A stretch of 25,712 nucleotides of DNA. It comes from a virus. Position numbers and translations under genes: made by a program. The stretch spans positions 1 to 25,712 of the IMG/VR virus record IMGVR_UViG_3300009151_006187, one strand, 5' to 3'. This document shows positions 12,255 through 20,813 of this stretch, in pieces. Position 1 is the stretch's first letter. Each line of letters begins with the position of its first letter. The notes beneath the pieces are model-generated. The model had not been told where the DNA came from. It ran no database searches and worked only from the letters and a program-made list of their open reading frames with translations.

Positions 12255-13190
12255 TCAAACCAACGGTACGTTGTACTGATCTGGTATAGGCCAGTTGCGG
12301 CCAACAAATGAAATTCTATCAATTGGGTAACCTGATGTAGTTACACTGTTACCTTGATTACCGCCTGTGCAATATGCATGACCATTTTTAATTTCGCGTA
12401 TAAACGATGCATGGCCCCAGTCGAACCATACAAGATCGTTTCTACGCCATGCAGTTACATCTTGTACATTTACTCTTGTACAATTCCATGCTTGTGTATA
12501 CGATTGAGAATTCAAACTGTTTAGATAGGTGGATCCTGCCGCCTTTAATACAAATCCTGCAAATGCAGCGCACCAGTAGACTTGATCGCCGGGTTTTCCT
12601 GGACCAGGGCCTGGGAATGTGTTATCTAGTACACTTTTAGGATATCCCACTTGTGCAAACGCCTGCATGATATTGTCGTTGGCAACATAGTTTGGTGCGA
12701 TGGATCCAGGTGGTGTTTTTTCAGACCATGCTCCGCCTGCTGCTTCTTGTAAACACTGATTTAATAGATTTTCTATTCTTCCCCATATTGTGTCCCCCGG
12801 TGCCAATGCGATTGGGCTTGACAAATTTTGCGGATTACCAATTGGATCGTTGGGGTCACCTGTGCCGTATGCAGGCGCATCTCCACCAGTTGTGGCAATA
12901 TTTTGGTTAACATTGGCACCTGCTACACTGTCAGTGTACACGGGATTCAATGCTGCTAAATTTTGATTAGAAGAATAGTTGTCTTTTTGACTTTGATTAG
13001 GCGCATAATTATCAACAGGTGAAGCCGACGGCATAGACAGCGCACTCAATGTGCTGTTACCAGTAATGGGTTCTTTCCACAATGCAACAGGTACGTTGTT
13101 TATAAACACAGATGGACTGCTGTAAATATCTTTAACACCGGGATCTAAGTAGTCTCGTGCTTGCGGAAATCCGCGTTCAATATATGGCAT
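12255..13190 (-). CDS. CHAP-type cell-wall hydrolase with spike-like N-terminus
   Basis: The last 120 residues match a CHAP/NlpC-like amidase-peptidase of the TIGR02594 kind: YWCAAFAGFVLKAAG with Cys207 as nucleophile, NDLVWFDWGHASFI with His260 as general base, then CTGGNQGNSV (274-283) and RISFVGRNWP at the end. The N-terminal 40 residues (SSPSVFINNVPVALW, 25-39) resemble the start of PAAR-repeat spike proteins, and a Ser/Asn/Gln-rich linker joins the parts. I infer a tail-spike or baseplate component that cuts peptidoglycan during DNA entry, rather than a soluble endolysin. AAGGAC precedes ATG 13190 at a good distance. It lies in an operon behind glutaredoxin. Confidence 0.75.
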   Translation of the reverse strand: MPYIERGFPQARDYLDPGVKDIYSSPSVFINNVPVALWKEPITGNSTLSALSMPSASPVDNYAPNQSQKDNYSSNQNLAALNPVYTDSVAGANVNQNIATTGGDAPAYGTGDPNDPIGNPQNLSSPIALAPGDTIWGRIENLLNQCLQEAAGGAWSEKTPPGSIAPNYVANDNIMQAFAQVGYPKSVLDNTFPGPGPGKPGDQVYWCAAFAGFVLKAAGSTYLNSLNSQSYTQAWNCTRVNVQDVTAWRRNDLVWFDWGHASFIREIKNGHAYCTGGNQGNSVTTSGYPIDRISFVGRNWPIPDQYNVPLV

Positions 13191-13220
13191 GTTTACTGTC
13201 CTTTATCGATTACTTATATG

Positions 13221-13484
13221 TTAAACGTTTAGGTATTTTTCTAGAGCATCGCAGCCGCCAATGTATACCTCGTCTATCCATATTTGCGGAAAAGTTCGTG
13301 CAGTGGGCGCAGCTTCCAATAACTTTTCACGAGTACTCCATGCTTGATTTTCGGTCAATTCTCTGCCATCTGGCCCTGCGGGGTTTACAATAAGCTCTGC
13401 ATACGATATACCGCAGTTACGCATAAGCATTTTTGCTTTTGTGCAATAGGGGCAATGGTCTTTGGTGTAAATTACAGCATGCAT
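13221..13484 (-). CDS. nrdC: glutaredoxin
   Basis: The 87-residue protein has the thioredoxin fold with active site CPYC (Cys12 and Cys15, after YTKDH), the cis-proline block TFPQIWI, and GGCDALEKY near the end, as in glutaredoxins. It would pass electrons from glutathione to ribonucleotide reductase, whose subunits nrdA and nrdB lie upstream in the same strand and operon, as in T4 where nrdC does this. The insertion VNPAGPDGRELTENQAW between the first helix and the cis-proline is longer than in E. coli Grx1. AAGGA of its ribosome site overlaps the end of the GT2 gene. Confidence 0.88.
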   Translation of the reverse strand: MHAVIYTKDHCPYCTKAKMLMRNCGISYAELIVNPAGPDGRELTENQAWSTREKLLEAAPTARTFPQIWIDEVYIGGCDALEKYLNV

Positions 13485-13487
13485 AGT

Positions 13488-14192
13488 TTAAGTTCCTTTG
13501 ATTTGTTGATCACCGTGTCTGCGGTGTATAAGATTACCGGACGCATCAGTGTCTATCCATACTGCATCATCTGGAATTGGTAAATTGGCATGTTTGTAAT
13601 GCCATGCCCATTTTGTAGCATATGCAACAGTTGGCTCGTCGCTTCTCACAATACCGATACCACTAGCAAACATGGCTTTGGTAAAATGCCTATCACTCCA
13701 TAAACGCTGACTGGGATCCACAATCCATGCCGGCATAATGTGCATGGCTTTGCGCATGATAAACCAACTGTTGGTATCTACCATATTTTCACCATTACTT
13801 TCAACACGATCCACATACATAGGTGCACCGTCTAATGCATGTATAGTACGAGTAGCAACTACTGCATCTGCATTGCTGGTTTTGGCAACATTAATCATTG
13901 TGTCTATATGATGTGGATTATACCAGTTATCAGCATCAAGGAATGAAACTGCATCAAACCCCTGACTAAATGCAGAAAGGGCCCCAATGGCCCTAGGTGT
14001 TGCGCCTGCATCTTTATGACTGTATGGTAATACAATATGCTCGAAAAACATAGCACGCTCAAATGGCTGCGGGTACCCATCCGCAACCATAATATGAGTA
14101 GCACCATATGTCTGCGCTCGAACGCTGTTCATACAACGTTCGAGCTGGTTAACAGTTTCTTTGTAGTAAGGTGTTACTACTGCAACTCGCAT
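13488..14192 (-). CDS. GT2-like (GT-A fold) glycosyltransferase
   Basis: The 234-residue protein starts with RVAVVTPYYKETVNQLERCMNSVRAQ, the beginning of GT2 enzymes, followed by THIMVADG and then SFLDADNWY with DADN at 86-89 as the metal- and sugar-nucleotide-binding DxD. The later SDRHFTKAMF segment fits the catalytic-base region. It would transfer a sugar from an activated donor; the acceptor could be phage DNA, host surface glycan or protein and cannot be read here. Its start overlaps the nrdB stop by one base (TGATG), so it is coupled to the nucleotide-reductase operon. It lacks membrane segments and should act in the cytoplasm. Confidence 0.82.
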   Translation of the reverse strand: MRVAVVTPYYKETVNQLERCMNSVRAQTYGATHIMVADGYPQPFERAMFFEHIVLPYSHKDAGATPRAIGALSAFSQGFDAVSFLDADNWYNPHHIDTMINVAKTSNADAVVATRTIHALDGAPMYVDRVESNGENMVDTNSWFIMRKAMHIMPAWIVDPSQRLWSDRHFTKAMFASGIGIVRSDEPTVAYATKWAWHYKHANLPIPDDAVWIDTDASGNLIHRRHGDQQIKGT

Positions 14193-15319
14193 CAGAGGCT
14201 AAATCCTGTAAAGCTGTTGCTGTCAACGTCCTGTTTAACACCGCCGCTAACGTAGCTGCTAAGTTCAACTTCTTGTGGTGCAACCTGCACTTCTGATCCA
14301 GAAATCCATTTCATGGTCCATGGCAACGGATTACTATGGTTCTTGTACTTGGTAGGAAGGCCAACTGCTGCCATACGTTTGCCTGCAATAAATTCCACGT
14401 ACTCTGCCAACAGTTGATTGTTAAGACCAATCATACTACCATCTTTGAAAAGATATTCTGCCCAACGCTTTTCTTGCTCCACTGCATCTTCAAACAGTTT
14501 AACTGCCATGTCTTGGCATTCAATTTCAATTTTAGCATAATCAGGGTCGTCTTTTGGCAATATTTTCAGTAGTGACTGGGTGCTGCCCAAGTGTAGATTT
14601 TCATCTCTACAAATAAACTTGATGATCTTGGCATTGCCTTCCATCTTCTTAACTTCTGCAAATGCCCAACTGCATGCAAAGCTAACATAGAAACGTACAC
14701 CTTCGAGAATATTAACACTCATCAGTGCTAGCCACAGTTTCTTCTTCAATTCATACATGTCAACTACGACAGTTTTGCCGTTAACAGTGTGTGTACCCAC
14801 TCCTAGCAAATTGTAATAGCCAGATAGTTCAATCAAGTCGTCATACAGCTTGGTAATATCATCTGCACAGTCTACAATTTCTTGAATGTCCATCATGTCG
14901 TTAAATATCTTGCCGGGATTGGCATAGATATTACGAATGATATGTGTGTAACTGCGGCTATGGATAGTTTCACTGAACGTCCATGTGGTAATCCAGTTTT
15001 CAAGTTCAGGCAAGCTGCAAATTGGACCAAACGCAATAGCAGGGGCACGACCTTGCACACTGTCTAGTAGAATTTGTCGCTTGAGATTGCTGGTAAAAAT
15101 ATGCTGCTCGTGATCGGTTAGATCTTTGAAGTCTTTGGCATCGCGCAGAATGTCTACTTCTGTGGGTAGCCAGAAGAAAGACAATTGACTTTCAGTAAGT
15201 TTATCAAGACTCTTGTATTTCATTGTATCATAACGTTGGATACTAACACCCCCGTTGGGATCAAGAAATGCCAAGTTTTTAGTATGATCCGATCGATTAT
15301 CGACGTTAAAAACGCTCAT
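14192..15319 (-). CDS. nrdB: ribonucleoside-diphosphate reductase class Ia, beta subunit
   Basis: The 375-residue protein is colinear with E. coli NrdB. The di-iron ligands are Asp86, Glu117 and His120, then Glu206, Glu240 and His243. The radical tyrosine is Tyr124 in SETIHSRSYTHII. The C-terminus carries VQVAPQEVEVSSY-type sequence and ends in TGFSL, close to the NFQL tail that docks to NrdA. It forms the tyrosyl radical used by NrdA to make deoxynucleotides for phage replication. GAGGGTG lies about eight bases before ATG 15319. TTAACA and TATAAC with a 15-base spacer (15366-15340) may be an extra weak promoter. No intron or intein interrupts the gene, unlike T4 nrdB. Confidence 0.96.
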   Translation of the reverse strand: MSVFNVDNRSDHTKNLAFLDPNGGVSIQRYDTMKYKSLDKLTESQLSFFWLPTEVDILRDAKDFKDLTDHEQHIFTSNLKRQILLDSVQGRAPAIAFGPICSLPELENWITTWTFSETIHSRSYTHIIRNIYANPGKIFNDMMDIQEIVDCADDITKLYDDLIELSGYYNLLGVGTHTVNGKTVVVDMYELKKKLWLALMSVNILEGVRFYVSFACSWAFAEVKKMEGNAKIIKFICRDENLHLGSTQSLLKILPKDDPDYAKIEIECQDMAVKLFEDAVEQEKRWAEYLFKDGSMIGLNNQLLAEYVEFIAGKRMAAVGLPTKYKNHSNPLPWTMKWISGSEVQVAPQEVELSSYVSGGVKQDVDSNSFTGFSL

Positions 15320-15392
15320 GTAGTCACCCTCTATTGTCAGTTATATTATGCTGTTAATATTGTTAAATGCCAACCTGATATGTGGCAGTTGT

Positions 15393-15417
15393 GTGCCGCA
15401 GATCTAATCTGCGGCAC
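15393..15417. terminator. strong hairpin between nrdA and nrdB
   Basis: A perfect 11-bp stem (GTGCCGCAGAT with ATCTGCGGCAC) has a three-base loop and begins seven bases after the nrdA stop. It lacks a U-tract. It is a candidate partial terminator or 3'-end protector that sets the nrdA to nrdB ratio. Confidence 0.55.
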
Positions 15418-15423
15418 AGTATA

Positions 15424-17739
15424 TTAGATTTTGCAGCTATCGCAATCTTCATCTTCCACAGTCGCAATGTTAGCAGCATCGTTTTCCATCAATTTGTCCA
15501 CGTCAACTTCACCTTGACCATCGTTGGTATTGAAGTAGTAAAGCTGCTTGCCACCGTACTTGTAGAACATCAAAATATGTTTGAGCATGTCGCTTAGTGG
15601 AATCTTGCCATCTGCATAATGCTGCGGATTGTAACTGGTATTAACACTGATACCCTGATCCACATACTTTTGCAGTATCGCACAGATTTTCAAATATCCT
15701 TCTGGTGTTTTTTGATCCCACAACAGTTCGTATTTGTTTTTCAAACGGCGATATTCTGGCACCACTTGCTTGAGAACACCATGTTTGCTTTGTTTGATAG
15801 ACACATAGTTGCGTGGCGGTTCAATGCCATTGGTGGCATTGGCAATCTGTGCAGAAGTTTCAGCTGGCATCATTGCCATGAGTGTGCTGTTACGAATACC
15901 AACTACCTTGAGATCTTCACGCAGCTCTGCCCATGGCATGCGTTCAGTATGCGGTACCAATTCGTCAACTTCACGCTTGCGAGTGTCCACAGGAACAATG
16001 CCCAGTCCATATTTGGTTTCATTGTTTTTGAGGCAAGCACCTTTGGTACGTGCAAGATCCACAGATGCTTTGATGAGATAATAACTCATTGCTTCCATAT
16101 ACTCGTCGACCAGTGCCAGTGCAGCAGGATCGCTGTAGCTTACGCCATTTTTAGCCAGCCAATATGCAAAGTTGATAATACCAATACCCAGCGGACGACG
16201 GTTCATTGTGCTAACCTTGCCAGCTTTGACAGGGTAATCTTGATAGTCTAACAGGTTATCCAACGCCATTACTGCTAGACGGCATGGCTTTTCAAAGTCT
16301 GCTGGACTTTTAATGTTGCCCCAGTTAATTGCACTCAATGTGCAAAGGCTGATTTCGCCTTCTTCGTCGTTGATATCAACAAGAGGTTTGGTAGGCAGGT
16401 CGATTTCTGCACAGAGATTGCTTTGGCGAATAGGAGCAAGATGTTCAATAAATGAACCGTGCGAGTTGGCGTTGTCTACGTTTTGAAGGTATACTCGACC
16501 TGTGTTTTTACGCTCTTCCATAAAGCTGCTGAACAGATCAATTGCCTTCACAGTTTTTTTGCGAAGCTTTTTATTGCGTTCTGCTGCTTCGTACAGTGTT
16601 CTAAACAGGTCTTGATTTGCAAAGAATGCGTCATACAGTCCGGGTACATCGCTGGGAGAGAACAGTGTAATATCACCGCCCGCAATCAGTCGTTCATAAA
16701 ACAATTTGCTAAACTGAACACCGTAATCCATGTGACGCACACGATTGTCGTCAATACCTCGGTTATTTTTCAACACCAATAGGTTTTCTACTTCCAAATG
16801 CCAAATTGGATAATACAGTGTAGCAGCGCCATTGCGCACACCGCCCTGACTGCAACTGCGAACGGCAGCTTGGAACATTTTATAGAAACTGATAACACCC
16901 GTGTGACTCGCATCGCCATTGCGGATAGGACTGCCAATTGCACGAATGCTACCTGCACCAATACCAATACCTGCTTTTTGGCTAACATATTTTACAATTG
17001 CACTGGTTGTTGCATTGATACTGTCTAAACTATCACCAGTTTCAATCAGCACACATGAGCTGAATTGACGTTGAGGTGTGCGTACACCTGCCATAATGGG
17101 AGTTGGCAAGCTGATATCGTGCTTGCTAATAGCATCGTAATATTCTTTCACATGTTGCATACGAGTGTTGCGGTCATGGTTGATGAATAGAGTTGCTGCA
17201 ATCAATGCATACGTTATCTGCGGAGTTTCTTTTTTCTCGCCTGTTACACGATTTTGTACTAGGTATTTGCCACGCATCTGTTCCATGGCAACATAAGTCA
17301 GTGTCATATCGCGATCATGGTCGATGAAGCGGTTGATGGCGTCCCATTCGCTGTCGTTGTATTTTTCAAGTAATTCCTTGTCGTAGAATCCATCTGCTAC
17401 GTTTTTGTCAACTAGCTTTTTGATATGCCATGGTTGATATTGACCATATACATCTTTGCGAAGGTGATAGTTTACAAGGCGACCTGCAACATATTGGTAA
17501 TTGGGATTTTCTTCACTAATCAAATCTGCTGCTGCTTTGATCAGGGTCTCTTGCATTTCAACAGTTTTGATATCCTGATAAAATTGTATTTGGCTACGAA
17601 TTTCTACTTCGCTAGCACTAACGCTATTAATGCCATCTGTTGCCCAGAATACAACTTTGTGCATCTTGTCAAGGTCCAGTGGTTCTTTTCGCCCGTCTCG
17701 TTTAATTACCATTATGTCTGATCTATGTGCGGCTGCCAT
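15424..17739 (-). CDS. nrdA: ribonucleoside-diphosphate reductase class Ia, alpha subunit
   Basis: The 771-residue protein aligns throughout with E. coli NrdA. It has an N-terminal ATP-cone (about 9-95, starting MVIKRDGRKEPLDLDKMHKV) for dATP feedback, then active-site Cys229 (SSCVLIE), Cys443 and Glu445 (SNLCAEI) and Cys466 (SLCTLSA). A C-terminal Tyr pair (LYYFNT) passes the radical, and the redox tail CDSC (766-769) is reduced by glutaredoxin. All catalytic residues are present. The start at 17739 is supported by AGGGGAG about 11 bases upstream; an internal Met10 is less likely. It leads an operon of nrdB, GT2 and glutaredoxin. A leader of about 100 bases with small hairpins separates it from a good promoter. 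Confidence 0.97.
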   Translation of the reverse strand: MAAAHRSDIMVIKRDGRKEPLDLDKMHKVVFWATDGINSVSASEVEIRSQIQFYQDIKTVEMQETLIKAAADLISEENPNYQYVAGRLVNYHLRKDVYGQYQPWHIKKLVDKNVADGFYDKELLEKYNDSEWDAINRFIDHDRDMTLTYVAMEQMRGKYLVQNRVTGEKKETPQITYALIAATLFINHDRNTRMQHVKEYYDAISKHDISLPTPIMAGVRTPQRQFSSCVLIETGDSLDSINATTSAIVKYVSQKAGIGIGAGSIRAIGSPIRNGDASHTGVISFYKMFQAAVRSCSQGGVRNGAATLYYPIWHLEVENLLVLKNNRGIDDNRVRHMDYGVQFSKLFYERLIAGGDITLFSPSDVPGLYDAFFANQDLFRTLYEAAERNKKLRKKTVKAIDLFSSFMEERKNTGRVYLQNVDNANSHGSFIEHLAPIRQSNLCAEIDLPTKPLVDINDEEGEISLCTLSAINWGNIKSPADFEKPCRLAVMALDNLLDYQDYPVKAGKVSTMNRRPLGIGIINFAYWLAKNGVSYSDPAALALVDEYMEAMSYYLIKASVDLARTKGACLKNNETKYGLGIVPVDTRKREVDELVPHTERMPWAELREDLKVVGIRNSTLMAMMPAETSAQIANATNGIEPPRNYVSIKQSKHGVLKQVVPEYRRLKNKYELLWDQKTPEGYLKICAILQKYVDQGISVNTSYNPQHYADGKIPLSDMLKHILMFYKYGGKQLYYFNTNDGQGEVDVDKLMENDAANIATVEDEDCDSCKI

Positions 17740-17819
17740 GTTTATTATTCTCCCCTGAACGTATGTATTGTCGCTTGGCCAGCGATAGGTTATTTAACAC
17801 CGGTTGCCCGGTTTATGCG

Positions 17820-17834
17820 TTGCAATATATGCAA
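17820..17834. promoter_or_regulatory. palindrome in the nrdA leader, possible operator
   Basis: TTGCAATATATGCAA is symmetric (TTGCA, centre, TGCAA) and lies just downstream of the predicted nrdA transcription start. CAATATAT matches the centre of the NrdR-box consensus, but the right half departs from it and no second box is seen at the normal spacing. An operator function is only a possibility. Confidence 0.25.
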
Positions 17835-17847
17835 TAATGAGTTGCAA

Positions 17848-17875
17848 ATTCTAACATAACACCTGCGTACATCAA
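17848..17875 (-). promoter_or_regulatory. sigma-70-like promoter of the nrdA operon
   Basis: TTGATG (17875-17870), a 16-base spacer and TAGAAT (17853-17848) with an extended TGT in front predict a start near 17841, about 100 bases before ATG 17739. The leader contains two short hairpins (ACCGG-GCAA-CCGGT and TCGCT-GGCCA-AGCGA). Confidence 0.5.
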
Positions 17876-17947
17876 CACACACAGTTGTTATCGAGCAGTA
17901 ATTAAACTATTGAAATGCATAGTTAAAATTATGCATTTCGCTATAGT

Positions 17948-18457
17948 TTATAGCTCTACTGACTCTACAGTGTTATTAAAATTCCATATTGTGGTTTCCT
18001 CTATACACCGTAGACTGGAGTTGTAATTATATATCTGCCGGTACTCAAAGTCACTCTGGTCTTTGACATTTATCAGGCAAGAATGGTGATAACCCAATAA
18101 CCATTCACCATCAACAATGCATACCAAGTGTTCAGTACTGTGCTTGCGGTTTACAACAACTGCCAATGACAATCGTTTAGAGTTCCATTTGCCACCTGGC
18201 GCAAATAACAACGTATAAAACATGCATAACGATACACTATTGACATCAAATTCTTTACGGTCTATCATATTCCAAGGATCTGGCCACGCTGCACAGTTTG
18301 TGTAATCAAGGTACTGTTTACTGAGCGGCGCACGGCTCCACCAGTCTATTACAGTTTGATAGTGTACTGTGTTGTCTGCATCTGTTGTAATTTGTTTACG
18401 CAGTTCTTGCCATTCATGCCGTAGTTCGGTCGGGTGTAGAAGGAAATTATTATGCAT
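17948..18457 (-). CDS. hypothetical protein, 169 residues
   Basis: The product is compact and rich in Trp and Tyr (WWSRAPLSKQYLDYTNCAAW, then PDPWNMIDRKEFD). It has strands such as RLSLAVVVNRKHSTEHLVCIVDGEWLLGYHH in the second half. I do not recognise the family. The mix of buried aromatics and a late beta-sheet suggests a globular enzyme-like fold rather than a structural repeat protein. The ATG at 18457 stands 30 bases after the tail-fibre stop, with AGAAGG-like bases not obvious nearby; TTAAATAA at about 18485-18478 is a poor late-type motif. It is the last gene of its block before the nrdA promoter region. Confidence 0.6.
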   Translation of the reverse strand: MHNNFLLHPTELRHEWQELRKQITTDADNTVHYQTVIDWWSRAPLSKQYLDYTNCAAWPDPWNMIDRKEFDVNSVSLCMFYTLLFAPGGKWNSKRLSLAVVVNRKHSTEHLVCIVDGEWLLGYHHSCLINVKDQSDFEYRQIYNYNSSLRCIEETTIWNFNNTVESVEL

Positions 18458-18487
18458 AGTGGTTGTGCATCCATTTTAGATGTTTAT

Positions 18488-20026
18488 TTAAGTGGTCCAA
18501 TTTGTTTGGATATACGTTATTGTACCCGATGTTGTGCCGGTACTTGTATAATAAATTGTAATCACTGCACCACTAATTCCTGCACTGAATACCACAGACG
18601 CATCTGTGTTTAATTCTGTATTAGTATCGGATAGCTTTACAGTTACCGTATCTGATATTACGGATAATCTACCATTTCTACGATACGTGCCCAGTACTAT
18701 AGCATAATCTACCCATGCTGTTAACAGATTGGTTGCAGTAGCAACATCAAATGCAATACCCGTTGAGGTGTTCACTTGATTTGTGAGTATACTGTGACTT
18801 AACGGTGTAGGAGTATTGTTTACCAACTCTGTGGATTGTGTATTGTATACAGCATTGCGTGCAGGTGCACCGTTGTATATTTGTAAACTGCGTGTTATTT
18901 GGCTAAACACATCTCCCATACTGGAACAGCCTGTTGACAATGTATCCCAATATATTGCAGGCACCGAGTATACAGTACCCACTGTGTTATAAGTGTTGTT
19001 AAGACTAGTAACACCTCTGCGTCTAGTTGTTACACGCAACCCATATGATGCAATATTGTCAAACGTGTTATTGCTTATTTTGGTATATTGCGGTCCGCCG
19101 TCGCTGCTATGCAATAAACCTATGCCATAGTAACTATCGGTTAACACTGAACCGTCTACAGTTATGTAATCAATGGGATCGGCTGAATATATACCATAAA
19201 CTACATTTGTGGCAGTAATGTCATTGAATGACAAATATTCGGTTGTAACAGCAGTGCCAAGACTTTCTATTGTAATGCCATTGCCAGCAGATGTATTAGT
19301 ACCGCCTTGTACCCATCCACCTATTAATTTGCACGATGCTATAGATATGTTATTGCAACGTTGTAATAGCACAACAGGATTTATTACATCAACACTGCCA
19401 TCGAGGCTAAAACCGTCTACAGAAATACTTGTGGGAATTATACCACCATTGGTACCTATGTTGGCACCAACTTGTCCAAGACTATCAGCAGTTCGCAATA
19501 TGGGACCCACAAAGCCGGACTGCAATTGTATAATGGATCTGTCTACACCGTCGCCTATCAATGTGACATAGGGATAGAGATTTATGCTTGCTGATATTAG
19601 ATACGTGCCTGCTGGAAAATAAATTGAATTCCTACTTTGTGTGTATCCATAGGGATTTGCAGAAATCCTTGCCCATTCATCGTCGATAGCAGCTTGAATT
19701 GCAGCGGTATCATCTGTCACACCGTCGCCCACTGCGCTATAGTCCTTGACGCATAGTGTATCGTCTAATATGCTGCCCAACGTGCGATAAGTAGGACCGG
19801 TTGATGCAGTGATACCGGTGTCACCCATATATGCATGCTTGATAAGCTGATCATTGGGTCCCCACTGTGTCAATACCTGACTGTTACCTGTATAGGTATT
19901 ACCATTACCTATAAACAATTCACGTGTGTCTAAACACCAACCTAACTCAGCTTCGTTTAAGTTAGTGGGCAAATCTGCCCGTAGACCTCTGCGATGTTGA
20001 ATTCTACTGATTGATATGATAGCCAT
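18488..20026 (-). CDS. tail fibre/tailspike with beta-helix domain
   Basis: The 512-residue protein begins with IQHRRGLRADLPTNLNEAELGW and RELFIGNG, the N-terminal attachment motif of many phage fibres (hyaluronidase/tropism-determinant type). VKDYSAVGDGVTDDTAAIQAAID (93-115) opens a pectate-lyase-3 right-handed beta-helix, with rungs such as ISVDGFSLDGS and ISIASCKLIGG up to about residue 370. The C-terminus is beta-rich, with Thr, Asn and Ser strands, and would form the trimer tip. Beta-helix spikes bind or cut surface polysaccharides; whether this one is an enzyme is not visible. A late-like ATAAATAC and AGGATG precede the ATG. Confidence 0.82.
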   Translation of the reverse strand: MAIISISRIQHRRGLRADLPTNLNEAELGWCLDTRELFIGNGNTYTGNSQVLTQWGPNDQLIKHAYMGDTGITASTGPTYRTLGSILDDTLCVKDYSAVGDGVTDDTAAIQAAIDDEWARISANPYGYTQSRNSIYFPAGTYLISASINLYPYVTLIGDGVDRSIIQLQSGFVGPILRTADSLGQVGANIGTNGGIIPTSISVDGFSLDGSVDVINPVVLLQRCNNISIASCKLIGGWVQGGTNTSAGNGITIESLGTAVTTEYLSFNDITATNVVYGIYSADPIDYITVDGSVLTDSYYGIGLLHSSDGGPQYTKISNNTFDNIASYGLRVTTRRRGVTSLNNTYNTVGTVYSVPAIYWDTLSTGCSSMGDVFSQITRSLQIYNGAPARNAVYNTQSTELVNNTPTPLSHSILTNQVNTSTGIAFDVATATNLLTAWVDYAIVLGTYRRNGRLSVISDTVTVKLSDTNTELNTDASVVFSAGISGAVITIYYTSTGTTSGTITYIQTNWTT

Positions 20027-20049
20027 GCTGACATCCTAATACTTGCTGA

Positions 20050-20057
20050 GTATTTAT
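20050..20057 (-). promoter_or_regulatory. T4 late-like promoter motif ATAAATAC
   Basis: ATAAATAC, read on the minus strand, stands 23 bases before ATG 20026 of the tail-fibre gene. It is identical to the octamers before the nitroreductase-family gene and the 65-residue orphan. A late promoter is expected for a virion gene. Confidence 0.5.
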
Positions 20058-20070
20058 CGGGATGTCTATG

Positions 20071-20766
20071 TCAAGTTGCAGTGCTGTCGAATACATGGTT
20101 GTTGTAGTATTGTTCAACACGTTTGCTCCATAGCAATGTGCTTTCTTCAAATTCTATACCGGTCCACACAAACTTTTGGAATTCACATTCTCTGCTGCAC
20201 ATGAGAACCACTGTGGTTTTAATATCAGTGCCATGTAACAGATTATGAGACATTGCATATGCTGCAAGCTGCAAGCGGTAGTCTTCAACCCATTCTCGTT
20301 TTTTGGGTTTGATAGTTGTTTTGAAGTCTATAATTGCAGGCTGTCCTTGCCACATGCCAACCAAGTCAGTAGTACCGGCCCACAAGTTATGATAATGCAA
20401 GTGTGCTTCTACGCCCCAAACTTCATCTACATGTACCAGACCTTCCGTGATGATAGTGTCTGCCATCTTTTTGGCCATAACTCTACCATAATTGGTACCA
20501 CCGGGCCGTGCTTGTCCCAGAACATATGCTTCTAAGTGAGCATGCATGGTAGTACCCAGTCCAGCACTTTCTGCTGAAATTCTATTTGCGTTGTCCTCAC
20601 CTTTACGCTTTCGCCAAGCAATAAGGTGTTCCATGTCTTTGGTAGCACTGAGTATTGTTGTAACGCTGGGCATACCATTGCCAGCTTCATCTACATAGAC
20701 ACGGCCTTGTGCGCCGCCGTCTTGTCTGTCTAACTTTTTATATGTGTATATGGGATTGTACTGCAT
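20071..20766 (-). CDS. PD-(D/E)XK exonuclease (RecB-like)
   Basis: The 231-residue protein has the RecB-type nuclease layout: GTTMHAHLEAYVLG (71-84) as the H-bearing first helix, Glu120 further on, GTTDLVG with Asp134, IIDFKT with Asp147 and Lys149 as the DxK catalytic pair, and RLQLAAYA with Gln166 in the final motif. These metal-dependent enzymes trim or cut DNA ends in recombination or host DNA breakdown. A near-consensus promoter is placed so that transcription would start at the ATG itself, and no Shine-Dalgarno is visible. It lies between a tail-fibre gene and small orphans, not beside recognisable recombination genes. Confidence 0.83.
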   Translation of the reverse strand: MQYNPIYTYKKLDRQDGGAQGRVYVDEAGNGMPSVTTILSATKDMEHLIAWRKRKGEDNANRISAESAGLGTTMHAHLEAYVLGQARPGGTNYGRVMAKKMADTIITEGLVHVDEVWGVEAHLHYHNLWAGTTDLVGMWQGQPAIIDFKTTIKPKKREWVEDYRLQLAAYAMSHNLLHGTDIKTTVVLMCSRECEFQKFVWTGIEFEESTLLWSKRVEQYYNNHVFDSTAT

Positions 20767-20772
20767 GTAGCA

Positions 20773-20801
20773 ATTATATCACATGTGTAAATCAGTGTCT
20801 A
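20773..20801 (-). promoter_or_regulatory. near-consensus promoter giving a leaderless exonuclease mRNA
   Basis: TAGACA (20801-20796), a 17-base spacer and TATAAT (20778-20773) predict a start at about 20766, the A of the ATG. There is no room for a ribosome binding site. Confidence 0.55.
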
Positions 20802-20813
20802 ATGAATAATTTA

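Noticed and set aside
14192-17739. Intron or intein in nrdA or nrdB
   Set aside because: Both proteins align end to end with their families without insertion, unlike T4 nrdB.
18478-18485. TTAAATAA as late promoter for the 169-residue orphan
   Set aside because: It departs from the ATAAATAC core in key positions and is not followed by a clear ribosome site; kept only as a remark in the gene entry.
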